Source of the DNA: Oxalobacteraceae bacterium
GTDB taxonomy: Bacteria > Pseudomonadota > Gammaproteobacteria > Burkholderiales > Burkholderiaceae_D
Length of the DNA: 48,846 nt
Direction of reading: 5' to 3'
Assembly (NCBI GenBank): GCA_021768485.1
Contig: JAIZVZ010000024.1
Coordinates: forward strand, 1-48,846
Shown here piece by piece: positions 6,827 through 15,300 of the stretch. The translations under genes were made by a program, and so were the position numbers. The notes under the pieces are model-generated. The model was not told the DNA's origin. It saw only the letters and a list, made by a program, of their open reading frames with translations, and did no database searches. How positions within the stretch are numbered: position 1 is the first letter of the stretch; each line of letters starts with the position of its first letter.

Positions 6827-7923
6827 ATCACCACCATCCTTATTCCATGGATTGCAGCCATCAGGCCGCCATTGCTGCCCTTTTCGCCGTTTAGAATACG
6901 GTCGACCGTGTCGTGGTACTTACTGACGTCCGCGCTCATCGATTCCGACAAACCGTCCGCGCTGATCGAGCCAGACTGCGGTACAAACGCGTCTTCGATC
7001 ATTTTCAGCACTGCCATCTTCTTGACGGCGTCCAGCAGCTCCGGATAGTCCCGAGAGGCATTGGCCAGGCCTGCCACATACGTCAGGTTCAGCATGTGCG
7101 GGATATTGGTCGACGAGCCCAGCAGCTGGAGCAGGTACGAGTTCAGCAGCGCCAACGAGCCGTTCGACGTCGGCACGATGCGGATCTGGCCATACTTCTT
7201 GTCCATCTTGATCCAGTCGATCGGGATGATGTAGTTCAGGTCCGTATCGGATGGATACGCGTAGCGCAGCTCCTGCACCGAGATGATCGGCGAGTGGCGC
7301 GCCGCGATGAAGCCCCACTTCTCGTTCGTGAACATGGCCGGCTCATAGTCATAGGCCGGGTCTTCCTTCCACGGCATTCCATTGAGCGCTTCCACCTGCG
7401 CATCCGTCGGCGTCTTCGGGAAGAACTGCGTCGGCTGGAGCTCGACGCGCAGCTGGTGCGAGATATCGGACTCCGCGGCGAGTACCTTGCGCCAGATATA
7501 GTCGTCAGACAGGGCCACGCCTGGAAGCAGGTTCTGCGCCACCGCTATCAGCTGGTCTGCACGGATGTCGGCGATGACGAAGTCGCGCACAAACAGAGCT
7601 GACTTGGTCGGCGCGGCGTTGGCCGTCTCGACCATGACACGGAAGCGGTACGGCTTCCCGTTCACCACGACGGCCAGCATGGTATCTGGCGGGACGATGT
7701 TGGCGGTGTCGGTCTGCGTGAAGGCAACAGCCACCAGGCCACTGCCCCACATTGAGCCGGCATCGGTTGACGCCAGCGTCTTAACCGGTGACTGCGCCGC
7801 GCCGCTCGCGATGTCGAACAGCTGCGCGGTGACCGTGGCGCCCGTGGGGACGGAGACGGCAGCGCCATCAGCCATCAGAGTGACGGAGATGTTTGCTTCC
7901 TGGTTTTTGATGATCGTTGCCAT
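6823..7923 (-). CDS. Head-tail connector region protein, two-domain
   Basis: 366 aa from ATG at 7923 (MATIIKNQEANISVTL). The N-terminal half is a beta-sandwich-like region (residues 1-115: ATVTAQLFDIAS... MLAVVVNGKPYRFRVMVETAN). The second half is helical with WKEDPAYDYEPAMF and ELRYAYPSDTDLNYIIP... LKMIEDAFVPQSG, resembling gp6-type adaptor proteins that contact the portal; this is inference from composition and place. An in-frame TTG at 7932 is possible but has no better ribosome site. A terminator-like hairpin lies just upstream, so expression may need read-through. Confidence 0.6.
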   Translation of the reverse strand: MATIIKNQEANISVTLMADGAAVSVPTGATVTAQLFDIASGAAQSPVKTLASTDAGSMWGSGLVAVAFTQTDTANIVPPDTMLAVVVNGKPYRFRVMVETANAAPTKSALFVRDFVIADIRADQLIAVAQNLLPGVALSDDYIWRKVLAAESDISHQLRVELQPTQFFPKTPTDAQVEALNGMPWKEDPAYDYEPAMFTNEKWGFIAARHSPIISVQELRYAYPSDTDLNYIIPIDWIKMDKKYGQIRIVPTSNGSLALLNSYLLQLLGSSTNIPHMLNLTYVAGLANASRDYPELLDAVKKMAVLKMIEDAFVPQSGSISADGLSESMSADVSKYHDTVDRILNGEKGSNGGLMAAIHGIRMVVI

Positions 7924-7933
7924 GGCATCCAAA

Positions 7934-7971
7934 GTAAAAAGCCGCCAGGCGGGAGGCCCGGCCGGCGGCTG
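7934..7971 (-). terminator. Terminator-like hairpin between two structural genes
   Basis: GCCGCC (7941-7946) pairs with GGCGGC (7964-7969) around a GC-rich loop, followed on the minus strand by TTTTT. The gene downstream has no visible promoter, so it may be a partial terminator that lowers distal expression. Confidence 0.6.
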
Positions 7972-7989
7972 GTGTACTGGACCGGTCGA

Positions 7990-8253
7990 TTACGAGCGGT
8001 TTTCCAGAGTGGTGATGGCGGTGATGGCGCCAGTGCCGTCGGCCTTCACTGGATTAGTCAGCGACGCATAGTTGGCATCGGTGATGCCTGCGTCCAGATC
8101 CATTTTCGCCGTCAGCGCCAGATACGACACCTGCATCGCGTTCACGTTGGTGATCAGGTGCGCCAGCAGGTCACCCAGCCGCGCATACTTTGCCGCCGGC
8201 AGCGCGCGGTTCAGCACGTCCTGGACGGTGGTGGCGACATTTTTGTTTGGCAT
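7990..8253 (-). CDS. Small structural-cluster protein (87 aa)
   Basis: MPNKNVATTVQDVLNRALPA..., helical in its first half (DLLAHLITNVNAMQVSYLALTAKMDLDAGI) and ending in a short TLENRS tail. GGAG lies 6 nt before the ATG. It sits between the Ala-rich protein gene and a hairpin terminator, downstream of the major capsid gene. The size suits a decoration or head-completion component, but no family is recognised. Confidence 0.65.
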   Translation of the reverse strand: MPNKNVATTVQDVLNRALPAAKYARLGDLLAHLITNVNAMQVSYLALTAKMDLDAGITDANYASLTNPVKADGTGAITAITTLENRS

Positions 8254-8277
8254 GATTTACTCCGTAGTGGTGGTTCG

Positions 8278-8814
8278 TTATTGAGCAGCTGTGTCGGAAT
8301 CGGCAGCCGGCTCGGCAGCAGCTGGTTCCGCGGTGGCGGCGGCTTTGGCGGCAGCGGCAGCAGCCTGCTTAGCGGCCTTTTTCGTAGCCTTTTCGGCGGC
8401 GACTTTCTCGGCAGCGGCGGCTGCGGCATCAGCCTCTGTCGTATCGGTCGTTTCGACTGCATCAGCAGCCGGTGTTTCGGTAACTTCGGTCGACGTGGTG
8501 TCGGTGGCTTCGGTGCTCACTTCGGGCACGTCGGCGACTTCCACGGCCGGCGTATCGGCGGCAGGCGTTTCGACAGTCGGCTCGATCGCGACCTCGGCCA
8601 CAGGTTCGGCGGCCGGCTCAGCAGCTGCTGGCGTTACGACGGTGACTGCTACGGTTTGCACCGGCACAGCGATTTCGTAACCTGGAATTTCAGTGAAGGT
8701 GGCAGCAACTTCGTCGCTGACCTCTTCGGACAGCATACCGTCCTGATGCGTGACAAATTTCACGCCGCTGATCAGTTCGGATGCGTTCAGCAGTTTGCAC
8801 AGTAGTTTTGGCAT
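8278..8814 (-). CDS. Protein with folded N-terminus and long Ala/Glu/Thr/Pro-rich tail
   Basis: 178 aa. Residues 1-50 (MPKLLCKLLNASELISGVKF... IPGYEIAVPVQ) look folded. From about residue 55 the chain is low complexity: Ala, Glu, Thr, Pro and Val, ending in a lysine-containing poly-Ala helix. GGAG precedes the ATG. It lies just downstream of the major capsid gene, separated by a TTCG-loop terminator. The short N-terminal domain followed by a disordered tail is common in head or tail decoration proteins; function is unknown. Confidence 0.65.
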   Translation of the reverse strand: MPKLLCKLLNASELISGVKFVTHQDGMLSEEVSDEVAATFTEIPGYEIAVPVQTVAVTVVTPAAAEPAAEPVAEVAIEPTVETPAADTPAVEVADVPEVSTEATDTTSTEVTETPAADAVETTDTTEADAAAAAAEKVAAEKATKKAAKQAAAAAAKAAATAEPAAAEPAADSDTAAQ

Positions 8815-8825
8815 TGTGATCTCCA

Positions 8826-8850
8826 GAAAAGGAGCGCCCGAAGGCGCTCC
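8826..8850 (-). terminator. Rho-independent terminator after the major capsid gene
   Basis: Perfect 8-bp stem GGAGCGCC/GGCGCTCC closed by a TTCG tetraloop (minus strand), then TTTT. Confidence 0.85.
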
Positions 8851-8867
8851 ATGTCAGACGGTGGCGA

Positions 8868-10322
8868 TTAGCCGTGTGGACGCCAGGCGGCACCGTTCGG
8901 CAGGATGTTCTTGATCACCGCGTGGTGACGACGTTTCGTCATACGCAGGTAGCCGAACATCAGCTGCGCCCATGGGATCGTCGCGGAGACGGTCGGGTAC
9001 AGCGGGAACTTCATCATCGGCAGCAGCTGGCGCCAGTTGATGGCCTGATCGCCCGGGGTCAGGTTCAGGATGAACGCCTTGGTGGTGCCGGGGATGTCGC
9101 GGTTCAGGTCGACAACGGTGGTGGTAGCACCAGCGTTAGCGACACGCTTCACCAGACGGAAGTCCGACGGAGCGTTGGTACCGTTCTGGCGCGAGCGGTA
9201 GATCGCGTAGCCGGTCTCCTGATTGCCTGCCGAGCGGGTGATGGTCAGGGTGACCTTCTTGCCGGCCGCCACAGCGGTCTGCGCGGTGATCACGCCGTCC
9301 GACTGACCGGAAGCGTTCAGGCCGGTGATCAGGTAGTAGTAGTTACCAGCCTGAGCGGTGGCGAACGCCGACGATGCATCGCTGACCGAGGCGTCGATCG
9401 CAACGGTCGGCTTCATGCCGGTGTTGGCGGTGGCCAGCGCGGCGTAGTTCACCTGGAACGGCACTTGCTGATCGCCATCGTCGATGAAGACGTCCGGACG
9501 GTTGGCAATGTTGCCCCACGAGGTGCGGATACCGTTCACCGGCGAGCCCAGCGAGATGCCGCCGTTCGGCACGTCGGTCAGCGGCACGCGGAACGCTGGA
9601 TCCAGACCGGTGTCGAAGTCGGCCTGAGCCTGTTGCGACAGGAAGATGTGGGTCGGGGTACCGAAGTTGTCGCGACGGCTGACTTGAGCGGCAGCCTGGT
9701 TCACCAGGTTGACCGAGGCCAGCGAGGCGCCGCCGGCGTCCAGGATGTTGTTGCTGTCGACTTGACCGGCGTTCACGCCAGCCAGGATCTGCGCATAGAT
9801 GCCGTCGAATTCGGTCGGCACCACGGCGGAGTCACCGGTGAAGCTCAGGTATTCAGCATCCTGCAGCAGCTGCTTGGCGCCGGCCACCTGCTCGACGGCT
9901 TCGGACGAAGCGATGTTGTTGCCCAGAGTGGACACGAACGAAACTTCGCGGCGGGTCATCAGATACTTGACCAGGCCGACACGGCGAGCGTACGAGCCGG
10001 TCGCTGCCGCGATGTTGCCGGTTTCGGTGTTGGTCGAGCCGCCCAGGAAGCCACCGACGCCCGACTGCTCAGTCCATTCGTCGACGGTCGCGCCGGCCGA
10101 ATTCTTCGCCAGTTCATTGAACAGCACGAAGTGCTTGTTCTCCACGATGGTAGCCATCATGGTTTTGTCCAGCGACTGGATGCGCAGAGCACCGCCGCCT
10201 TGCAGCTGCGACACGTCGGTGCCGTAGCCGGCCGTCAGTGCTTTTTGCAGTTCCTCGAACTGCGCGCCGCCCAGCTCGCCGGTCATCGACGCGCCGTTGG
10301 CGATATTTGGAAGTTGAATCAT
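8868..10322 (-). CDS. Major capsid protein with probable Fn3/Ig-like insertion
   Basis: 484 aa. The N-terminal region (residues 28-53) contains LTAGYGTD..L..GGALR.QSL, shared with the prohead protease. Residues about 60-160 (VLFNELAKNSAGATVDEWTEQSG... RVGLVKYLMTRREVSFVS... EQVAGAKQLLQDAEYLSFTGD) fit the HK97-fold arm and P-domain of capsid proteins. Around residues 310-410, YYYLITGLNASGQSD... GYAIYRSRQNG... TTTVVDLNRDIP reads as a fibronectin-type III/Ig-like domain inserted before the C-terminal capsid segment. It follows protease and scaffold genes, the standard order, and has its own downstream terminator, fitting high expression. Confidence 0.85.
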   Translation of the reverse strand: MIQLPNIANGASMTGELGGAQFEELQKALTAGYGTDVSQLQGGGALRIQSLDKTMMATIVENKHFVLFNELAKNSAGATVDEWTEQSGVGGFLGGSTNTETGNIAAATGSYARRVGLVKYLMTRREVSFVSTLGNNIASSEAVEQVAGAKQLLQDAEYLSFTGDSAVVPTEFDGIYAQILAGVNAGQVDSNNILDAGGASLASVNLVNQAAAQVSRRDNFGTPTHIFLSQQAQADFDTGLDPAFRVPLTDVPNGGISLGSPVNGIRTSWGNIANRPDVFIDDGDQQVPFQVNYAALATANTGMKPTVAIDASVSDASSAFATAQAGNYYYLITGLNASGQSDGVITAQTAVAAGKKVTLTITRSAGNQETGYAIYRSRQNGTNAPSDFRLVKRVANAGATTTVVDLNRDIPGTTKAFILNLTPGDQAINWRQLLPMMKFPLYPTVSATIPWAQLMFGYLRMTKRRHHAVIKNILPNGAAWRPHG

Positions 10323-10354
10323 CTCTATTTCCCTTAGTTAAAGTACGACGCGGA

Positions 10355-10981
10355 TTACGACAGCACGCTGGTGATGATGTTGTCGGGGATAGCCTGGCCA
10401 CGATTGACGCAGGTTTCGGCCATGGACAGATCCATGCCGGTGATTTTGCCAGTCTTGAAGGCGACCACGGCCTTGGCCATGAACTCCGTCTCGCTGACGC
10501 CCTGCGGCTCCGACTTGGCCAGAGTACCAGCGGGCTTTTCATGCACGGTCAGCACAGTTTTGCGGCCGGCCGGCTGAGCGGACAGTTCTGCGACCTTGGA
10601 CTGCAGCGACTTGGCCAGGGTTTTGACCTCGGTCAGTTCTGCGCCCTGCTTCTTGATCAGATCGACAGCGGCGCCCAGTGCTTTGGCCATCACGCTCTCG
10701 GTGCCATCCAGGCGCTCGATCAGCGACTTCACCAGCTCGGTGCCGTCTTCGGCATCGACTTCGACGCCGTCGACCACGACCTTGATCGACTTGGTCAGCG
10801 GCTTGCCGTCATCGCCGACAGGGGCGGCGTTGGCCGGCTCGCCGTCTTCGCCTTCCTTGGCGTCGCCTTCATCGGCCGATGCGGCAGCAGCCGCTTCATC
10901 ATCCATGGCCTTAGCCATGGTACCCAGATCGCCCAGCAGTGCCTGGAACTGGTCCGCTGGTTTTTTTTCAGTTTGACTCAT
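10355..10981 (-). CDS. Scaffold-like capsid assembly protein
   Basis: 208 aa, strongly acidic in the first third (DDEAAAAASADEGDAKEGEDGE), followed by helical, coiled-coil-prone segments (ELVKSLIERLDGTESVMAKALGAAVDLIKKQGAELTEVKTL) and a short ordered C-terminus. It sits between the prohead protease and the major capsid protein, where scaffolds are encoded. Scaffolds guide procapsid assembly and are then cleaved by the protease or expelled. It starts 2 nt after the protease stop, so it is co-translated. The call rests on position and composition. Confidence 0.7.
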   Translation of the reverse strand: MSQTEKKPADQFQALLGDLGTMAKAMDDEAAAAASADEGDAKEGEDGEPANAAPVGDDGKPLTKSIKVVVDGVEVDAEDGTELVKSLIERLDGTESVMAKALGAAVDLIKKQGAELTEVKTLAKSLQSKVAELSAQPAGRKTVLTVHEKPAGTLAKSEPQGVSETEFMAKAVVAFKTGKITGMDLSMAETCVNRGQAIPDNIITSVLS

Positions 10982-10983
10982 GG

Positions 10984-11868
10984 CTAACTCCGTTGTTTGA
11001 GGCCAGTTTTCAGATCGCGGTAAAACCGCTCGACGTATTCGGCCGCGTCGCCGAGCGACAGGCCGAAGGTTTTGCTGCTGTGCTGGACGATTTCACGAGC
11101 ACCTGGATTCTTGCCGGCCTTGCCGGTCCGCAGGTGTTCCGCCAGCTTGTTGCGAAAATCGAAGTAGTTCACCGGAGCGCCTTGCAGCGACTGCTTGCGC
11201 ATCGCGGCGCCGCCGCTGAGGTTTGCGCTGTCGGTGCCATAGCCGGCCGTCAGCGTTTTCAGCACAAAGCCGTCCAGCGACTTGGCGAACGTGCCGATCG
11301 GGGTGGTGGACGCTGGGTCCAGACCGGGATGCACGGGCGTCAAGCTCAGGGCCAGATTGTTCCAGCGAGTACCGGTGATGACAGGAACACGCGATTTCGT
11401 CAGAGGATCGATGCGAACCTCGCGGCCGGTGACGGCGCCGCCTACGGATGCGTAGTAACGGTCGGGCGGCGAAACCTGCGTCAGCCCTTCCCAGACCTTG
11501 TTCGCGCGTTCTGCCAGCTTTGACAGGCCGCGGCGCAGCTGCGCCTTGACGATCGTGGTCCCGCTAACAAACGACACATCCATCGGCTGGCCGATGATGT
11601 AGTTTTCAGGGTCATCGATGCCGTATGCCTTTGCGATGCTCGGCATGGACTTGTGATCCATATCCAGCACGCCGAACTTTTTGAAGACGTCCACGGAGTC
11701 TTGCAGGGCCTTCGCCAGCACGATCTCGCCTTGCTGGTCGCGGCTCTCTTTGCTCGCCTCGACGTAGATGATCCGCTCGCCGTTTTCCTCAACGGGAGTC
11801 GCCTTCATGAGCGTTTGGAAGCTCACGTAGTCGGGTATGGATGCCAGCAGATCGGTATCAGTCGTCAT
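10984..11868 (-). CDS. Prohead maturation protease, XkdF-type (peptidase S78-like)
   Basis: 294 aa. Visible motifs: YVEASKESRDQQGEIV (35-50), VLDMDHKSMP with candidate catalytic His72, and RYYASVGGAVTG with candidate nucleophile Ser141, ending the domain at WNNLALSLTPVHPG. These match XkdF-like serine proteases that process scaffold and capsid. The C-terminal extension (about 200-294) carries LTAGYGTD..L.GGA..R.QSL, a copy of the capsid protein's N-terminal segment, then an EIVQHSSKTFGLSLGDAAEYVERFY helix bundle. The ATG sits 6 nt after a promoter-like hexamer without an SD, predicting a leaderless mRNA for the protease-scaffold-capsid transcript. Confidence 0.85.
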   Translation of the reverse strand: MTTDTDLLASIPDYVSFQTLMKATPVEENGERIIYVEASKESRDQQGEIVLAKALQDSVDVFKKFGVLDMDHKSMPSIAKAYGIDDPENYIIGQPMDVSFVSGTTIVKAQLRRGLSKLAERANKVWEGLTQVSPPDRYYASVGGAVTGREVRIDPLTKSRVPVITGTRWNNLALSLTPVHPGLDPASTTPIGTFAKSLDGFVLKTLTAGYGTDSANLSGGAAMRKQSLQGAPVNYFDFRNKLAEHLRTGKAGKNPGAREIVQHSSKTFGLSLGDAAEYVERFYRDLKTGLKQRS

Positions 11869-11874
11869 GCCGCA

Positions 11875-11890
11875 ATATTCGCATCACGAC
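11875..11890 (-). promoter_or_regulatory. Promoter-like element, leaderless spacing, before protease-scaffold-capsid
   Basis: Minus strand: GTCGTGA-TGC-GAATAT, then TGCGGC and ATG (11868). No Shine-Dalgarno is visible. Confidence 0.75.
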
Positions 11891-11913
11891 AGAATCGCCG
11901 GTGCAAAAGGCAA

Positions 11914-11942
11914 CAAAAAACCCGCACTAGGCGGGTTCTTTT
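11914..11942 (-). terminator. Rho-independent terminator (works for minus strand, perhaps both)
   Basis: AACCCGC/GCGGGTT stem with ACTAG loop. On the minus strand it is followed by TTTTTT; on the plus strand by TTCTTTT. It ends the transcript of the 81-aa gene just before the protease promoter. Confidence 0.8.
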
Positions 11943-11996
11943 GTGAGCGGCTTTTTGTCGGGAATCATACTCACCCGGATGTGAGCATGGCCCGCA

Positions 11997-12131
11997 TCAC
12001 GTTCGCCACCATGGCGGCGCCGCCCGCCAAACGCGATGGGATCGATAGGCGGCACGTTCCGCTACGCAGGATTCCGGCCAGGTGCGCGGCGCCGCTAGTT
12101 CGATCAAAAGGGAGATGAAGAATGCGAGCAT
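11997..12131 (-). CDS. Possible small membrane peptide (44 aa), coupled to the upstream gene
   Basis: ATG overlaps the upstream stop as TGATG. It would encode MLAFFISLLIELAAPRTWPE and a basic, Trp-rich tail (VWRAAPPWWRT). The start could be a membrane-inserting hydrophobic helix. The coupling and the lack of any other feature here support it, but no homolog is recognised and the tail looks unpolished. Confidence 0.35.
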   Translation of the reverse strand: MLAFFISLLIELAAPRTWPESCVAERAAYRSHRVWRAAPPWWRT

Positions 12132-12376
12132 CAGGCCAGATTCTTTCTCGCCATGGCGATCACCTGGTTCAAGCGGCCGCGCTGCGTGATCAAGTGCATG
12201 TACTCATCGCCGCCGCCGGTGTTGGCTTTGGCCTGAGCCGCCGGCAATTCACGCTCGACGTCCGCCAGCAGCTCCTCAGCACGCTTTAGAATTCGCCGCT
12301 CAGCCTCTTGCGTCTGGTGCGACATGGCGGCTAGCTCGCCGAGGTTCTTGGTGGTGGTTTGGATGTTGGTTTGCAT
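12131..12376 (-). CDS. Small coiled-coil protein (81 aa)
   Basis: MQTNIQTTTKNLGELAAMSH followed by a helical, charged segment (EAERRILKRAEELLADVERELPAAQAKA) predicted to form a coiled coil. It lies between the giant helicase gene and the protease promoter, with its own terminator downstream. No Shine-Dalgarno is present. A perfect TATAAT lies 9 nt before the ATG, so if used as a -10 box the 5' leader would be only about 3 nt. Function unknown; it may be a virion-associated or assembly helper protein. Confidence 0.65.
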   Translation of the reverse strand: MQTNIQTTTKNLGELAAMSHQTQEAERRILKRAEELLADVERELPAAQAKANTGGGDEYMHLITQRGRLNQVIAMARKNLA

Positions 12377-12385
12377 GGTGTATCA

Positions 12386-12391
12386 ATTATA
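12386..12391 (-). promoter_or_regulatory. Candidate -10 box (TATAAT) for the 81-aa gene
   Basis: Exact TATAAT on the minus strand in the 16-nt gap after the giant helicase stop, 9 nt before the next ATG. It lacks the CGTGA element seen elsewhere, and no clear -35 is seen. Confidence 0.4.
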
Positions 12392-12392
12392 A

Positions 12393-15300
12393 TCAAAACA
12401 TACTGGCTTGTGAATCGTCTTTTTGTGCCTGCGCCTGCTTCAGATAGCCGGCCACGCCACTGTCATCGAGGCCTTCCATCGATGACGTCATCATTTCCCG
12501 CAGGCCGTACTTCTTGGATAGCCGGTCACGCGCCTTGCGCTCCTCGGGATGATCGGCAACCAGGTCAGTCAGCTCTACGTTGTTTTTTTGCCCGGTGCGG
12601 AAGATTCGGCCCTGGCGCTGGCCGTGCGTCATCGCGGTCTGCGGCGTGTCCATCTGCACCAGCCATTCGCCGCGCTGCACGTTCATGCCAGTGGCGCCGG
12701 CGTCGGACGCGACCAGGATATCGGCTGACGCCTCGCCCTGCTCCGGGTTGAAGGCCAGCCGCTTGCGCTCCTTCTCCTTCGACGAGTCAGCACCGGTCAG
12801 CGACACCACGCGGTGCCCCTCCTTCTCCAGTCGCTTTGTGATGGCCTGCACCGCCTCCAGCGAGTGTGCGAACACGACGCCAGGCTTGCCCTTGCGCTCC
12901 GCTGCCATCTTGCTGATGTGGTCGACCTTTGCGTTATCCTCGTGCGTGTTGATCACGCGCTGCGTTGCAGAAGCCTTCAAGATGCCCAGGTTGGCCTGCA
13001 GGTTCTTCGCTACAGCCTCGTGCTGGTCTTCCGGCACGCCGGCGAATGAATTTGGCGAGATACCGCGCATCGCCGCCACGTCGACCTTGCCCTCCATGCG
13101 CGCCACGCGCGCGGCGCTAAAATGGCGATCAAGCTCGCCCAGCGCCAGCTTCTGGCCGGCGGACAGCGGCACGGTTTCTGTCTTGCGCTCGGCGGCCACG
13201 TCAGGGTCGATCTTAGATGGGTAGACGAACCGCGCCATTTCACGCTTGAGCGCATCCTTGCTGGCCAGCGTGTCGGCGCCGTAGCGGCGCATGAACGCCG
13301 ACCGGTCGCTGTAGCGAGCCGGGTCCATCTTGCGCAGCAGGTCGTACACCTCGCTCGCATCGTTCTTGACCGGATCACCGGACGCCAGCAGATAGTGCGG
13401 TGTGTGGTGTGACAGCGCATCGACCACGTTGGCCAGGCCGGAATTCTCCTTGCCGGCGCGGTTGAGCGTGTTCTGGCTCTCGTCCACCGTCAGGTAGTCG
13501 AAATTGATGCCCTCGCGCTTCATCAGGTCGCCCATCCACTGCTTGCGCTCGTCATCCGTCATCGCGTTCAGTCTATCGCTCATTTCCGATTCCGGAACGC
13601 CCGCATGCTTGGCGCCGAGGTGCAGCATGTCGTCGCGGAATGACTGGTGCGTCATGACCGCGAAATCGTGCTCAGGGTTTTTGTACGCGGCAATGCGCTC
13701 CTCGCGGCCGGCGCCCGGCTGGATGTGCCAGTTGAACTTACCCGGTTCCAGGTAACGCAGCGCCTCGCCGCTGAACTGGCCCTGCACGATCGACGGCACA
13801 AGGAACAGTCCGCGCTTGGCTTTGCCCTGCTCCTTGAGGTGCGTGAAGGCCGACAGCTGGAGCAGCGACTTACCCGAACCGGTACCGAAGGCGGCCACCA
13901 CCCGCTTGTTGGCATCGACCAGCTTCACCAGCCGCTGGCGCGCCGCGTTCTTCCCGCCGCTCATCGATGGCGACCAGATTTTCGTCGGCTGCCCCGGTTT
14001 GAAGTTGGCACCCACGTGCGGCATCATGCCGGCAATCTGGCGCTCGGCGGCGTGGCCGATGCTATGCCGCTCGTCCTGGCCGACCTCGATTTCCTTGGCC
14101 TCGTCTGGCGGCGCGTCGTCGGCGAAGAAACCCATCTGGGCCTGTTCCATCGCGGCGGTGTGCTCGCGCGCGGCGTCCAGCTTGTCGGTGACGCTGCCGG
14201 ATGCGTAGCGGCCGCCGGAGCGTTCGCGCAGGCTGTCGACCATGGCGCGATCCTTCGCCATGCGTGCCTCGCGTGCCGCAGGATCAACAGCATCCAGGTG
14301 GTTCAGGTTGTTGCGGATGACCGCCTTGCCAGTCTTGATCGGCGCGGCTGGGTTGAGCTTGTTGTGCACGTCGGCGAACGACTTGCCGACCTTGGAGCGG
14401 ATCAGATCCTGCACCGAGGCATAAGCATTCTCGTTGCCGTGCATCGACTCGACATATTTCGCCCAGGTCAGCGTCGACGATTTGACCTTGCCGGCCAGCT
14501 CGTCACGGCGCGCGCGCCACTCGCCGTGCACAGGGTTCGGGACGGTATCGCCGAACATATCCTCCGTCTCGGCTTCTGGTTCGGCCGCCGTGTGCTGCTC
14601 CAGCTCGCGCCGCAGTGCGCCTGCGTCATCACTCTCGCGCGCCACGTTGCGGTGGAAGAATTCGCGGATGGCAGTTTGGTCCTGGCGCGTCAGCTCGCCA
14701 ATCGGCTTGTAGGCAGCGGTACCCTCAGGCGTTTCAGCAAGCGCGCGGTGAAGCGCGTCAACAGCGTGTTGGTTGACCTCGAATTTTTGCTTGTTCAACG
14801 TGCTGCGCGCGCCGCCGTGCCGAGCCTCAACGAACGCATCGGCATACCCCTCGAACCGGTCGGCCAGCGCCTCCGCGCGCGCCTGCTTGCCGTCCTCGCC
14901 CTTCAGCGGCGCCACGGCGTCCAGCGCGGCGCGGTAGGCTTCAGCCCGGCCGGCGCCAGCCTTCTGGAAAAACTCCGCCGACTGGATGTCGGCCACGATA
15001 TCGCCTGGCGTGTCGCCGTCTGCGGCACGGCCGCCGATATAGTCGCGAAGCGACTGCTCCAGATCCTCGCCGGCCTTGAATGGCTCGGCCAGCGACGGCG
15101 CCGCCCCGGCCTTCACATCCATCGCCAGATCAGGCCTGTTGGCTACGCCCAGTGGCAGCCAGCCGTCCTGATCCTGGTCGCCGCGGATGATGGCGATGTT
15201 CCGACGGACCTGCTCGACATCCTCACGGTTCACAGGCTTGGACAAGCGATCCAGGCCAGCGGCGTTAATCGTCAGGAACCGGTCGCCGGCCACATCCTCG

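Noticed and set aside
8874-10337. Plus-strand open frame opposite the major capsid gene
   Set aside because: Mirror frame with unnatural composition; the capsid frame has motifs, ribosome site and terminator.
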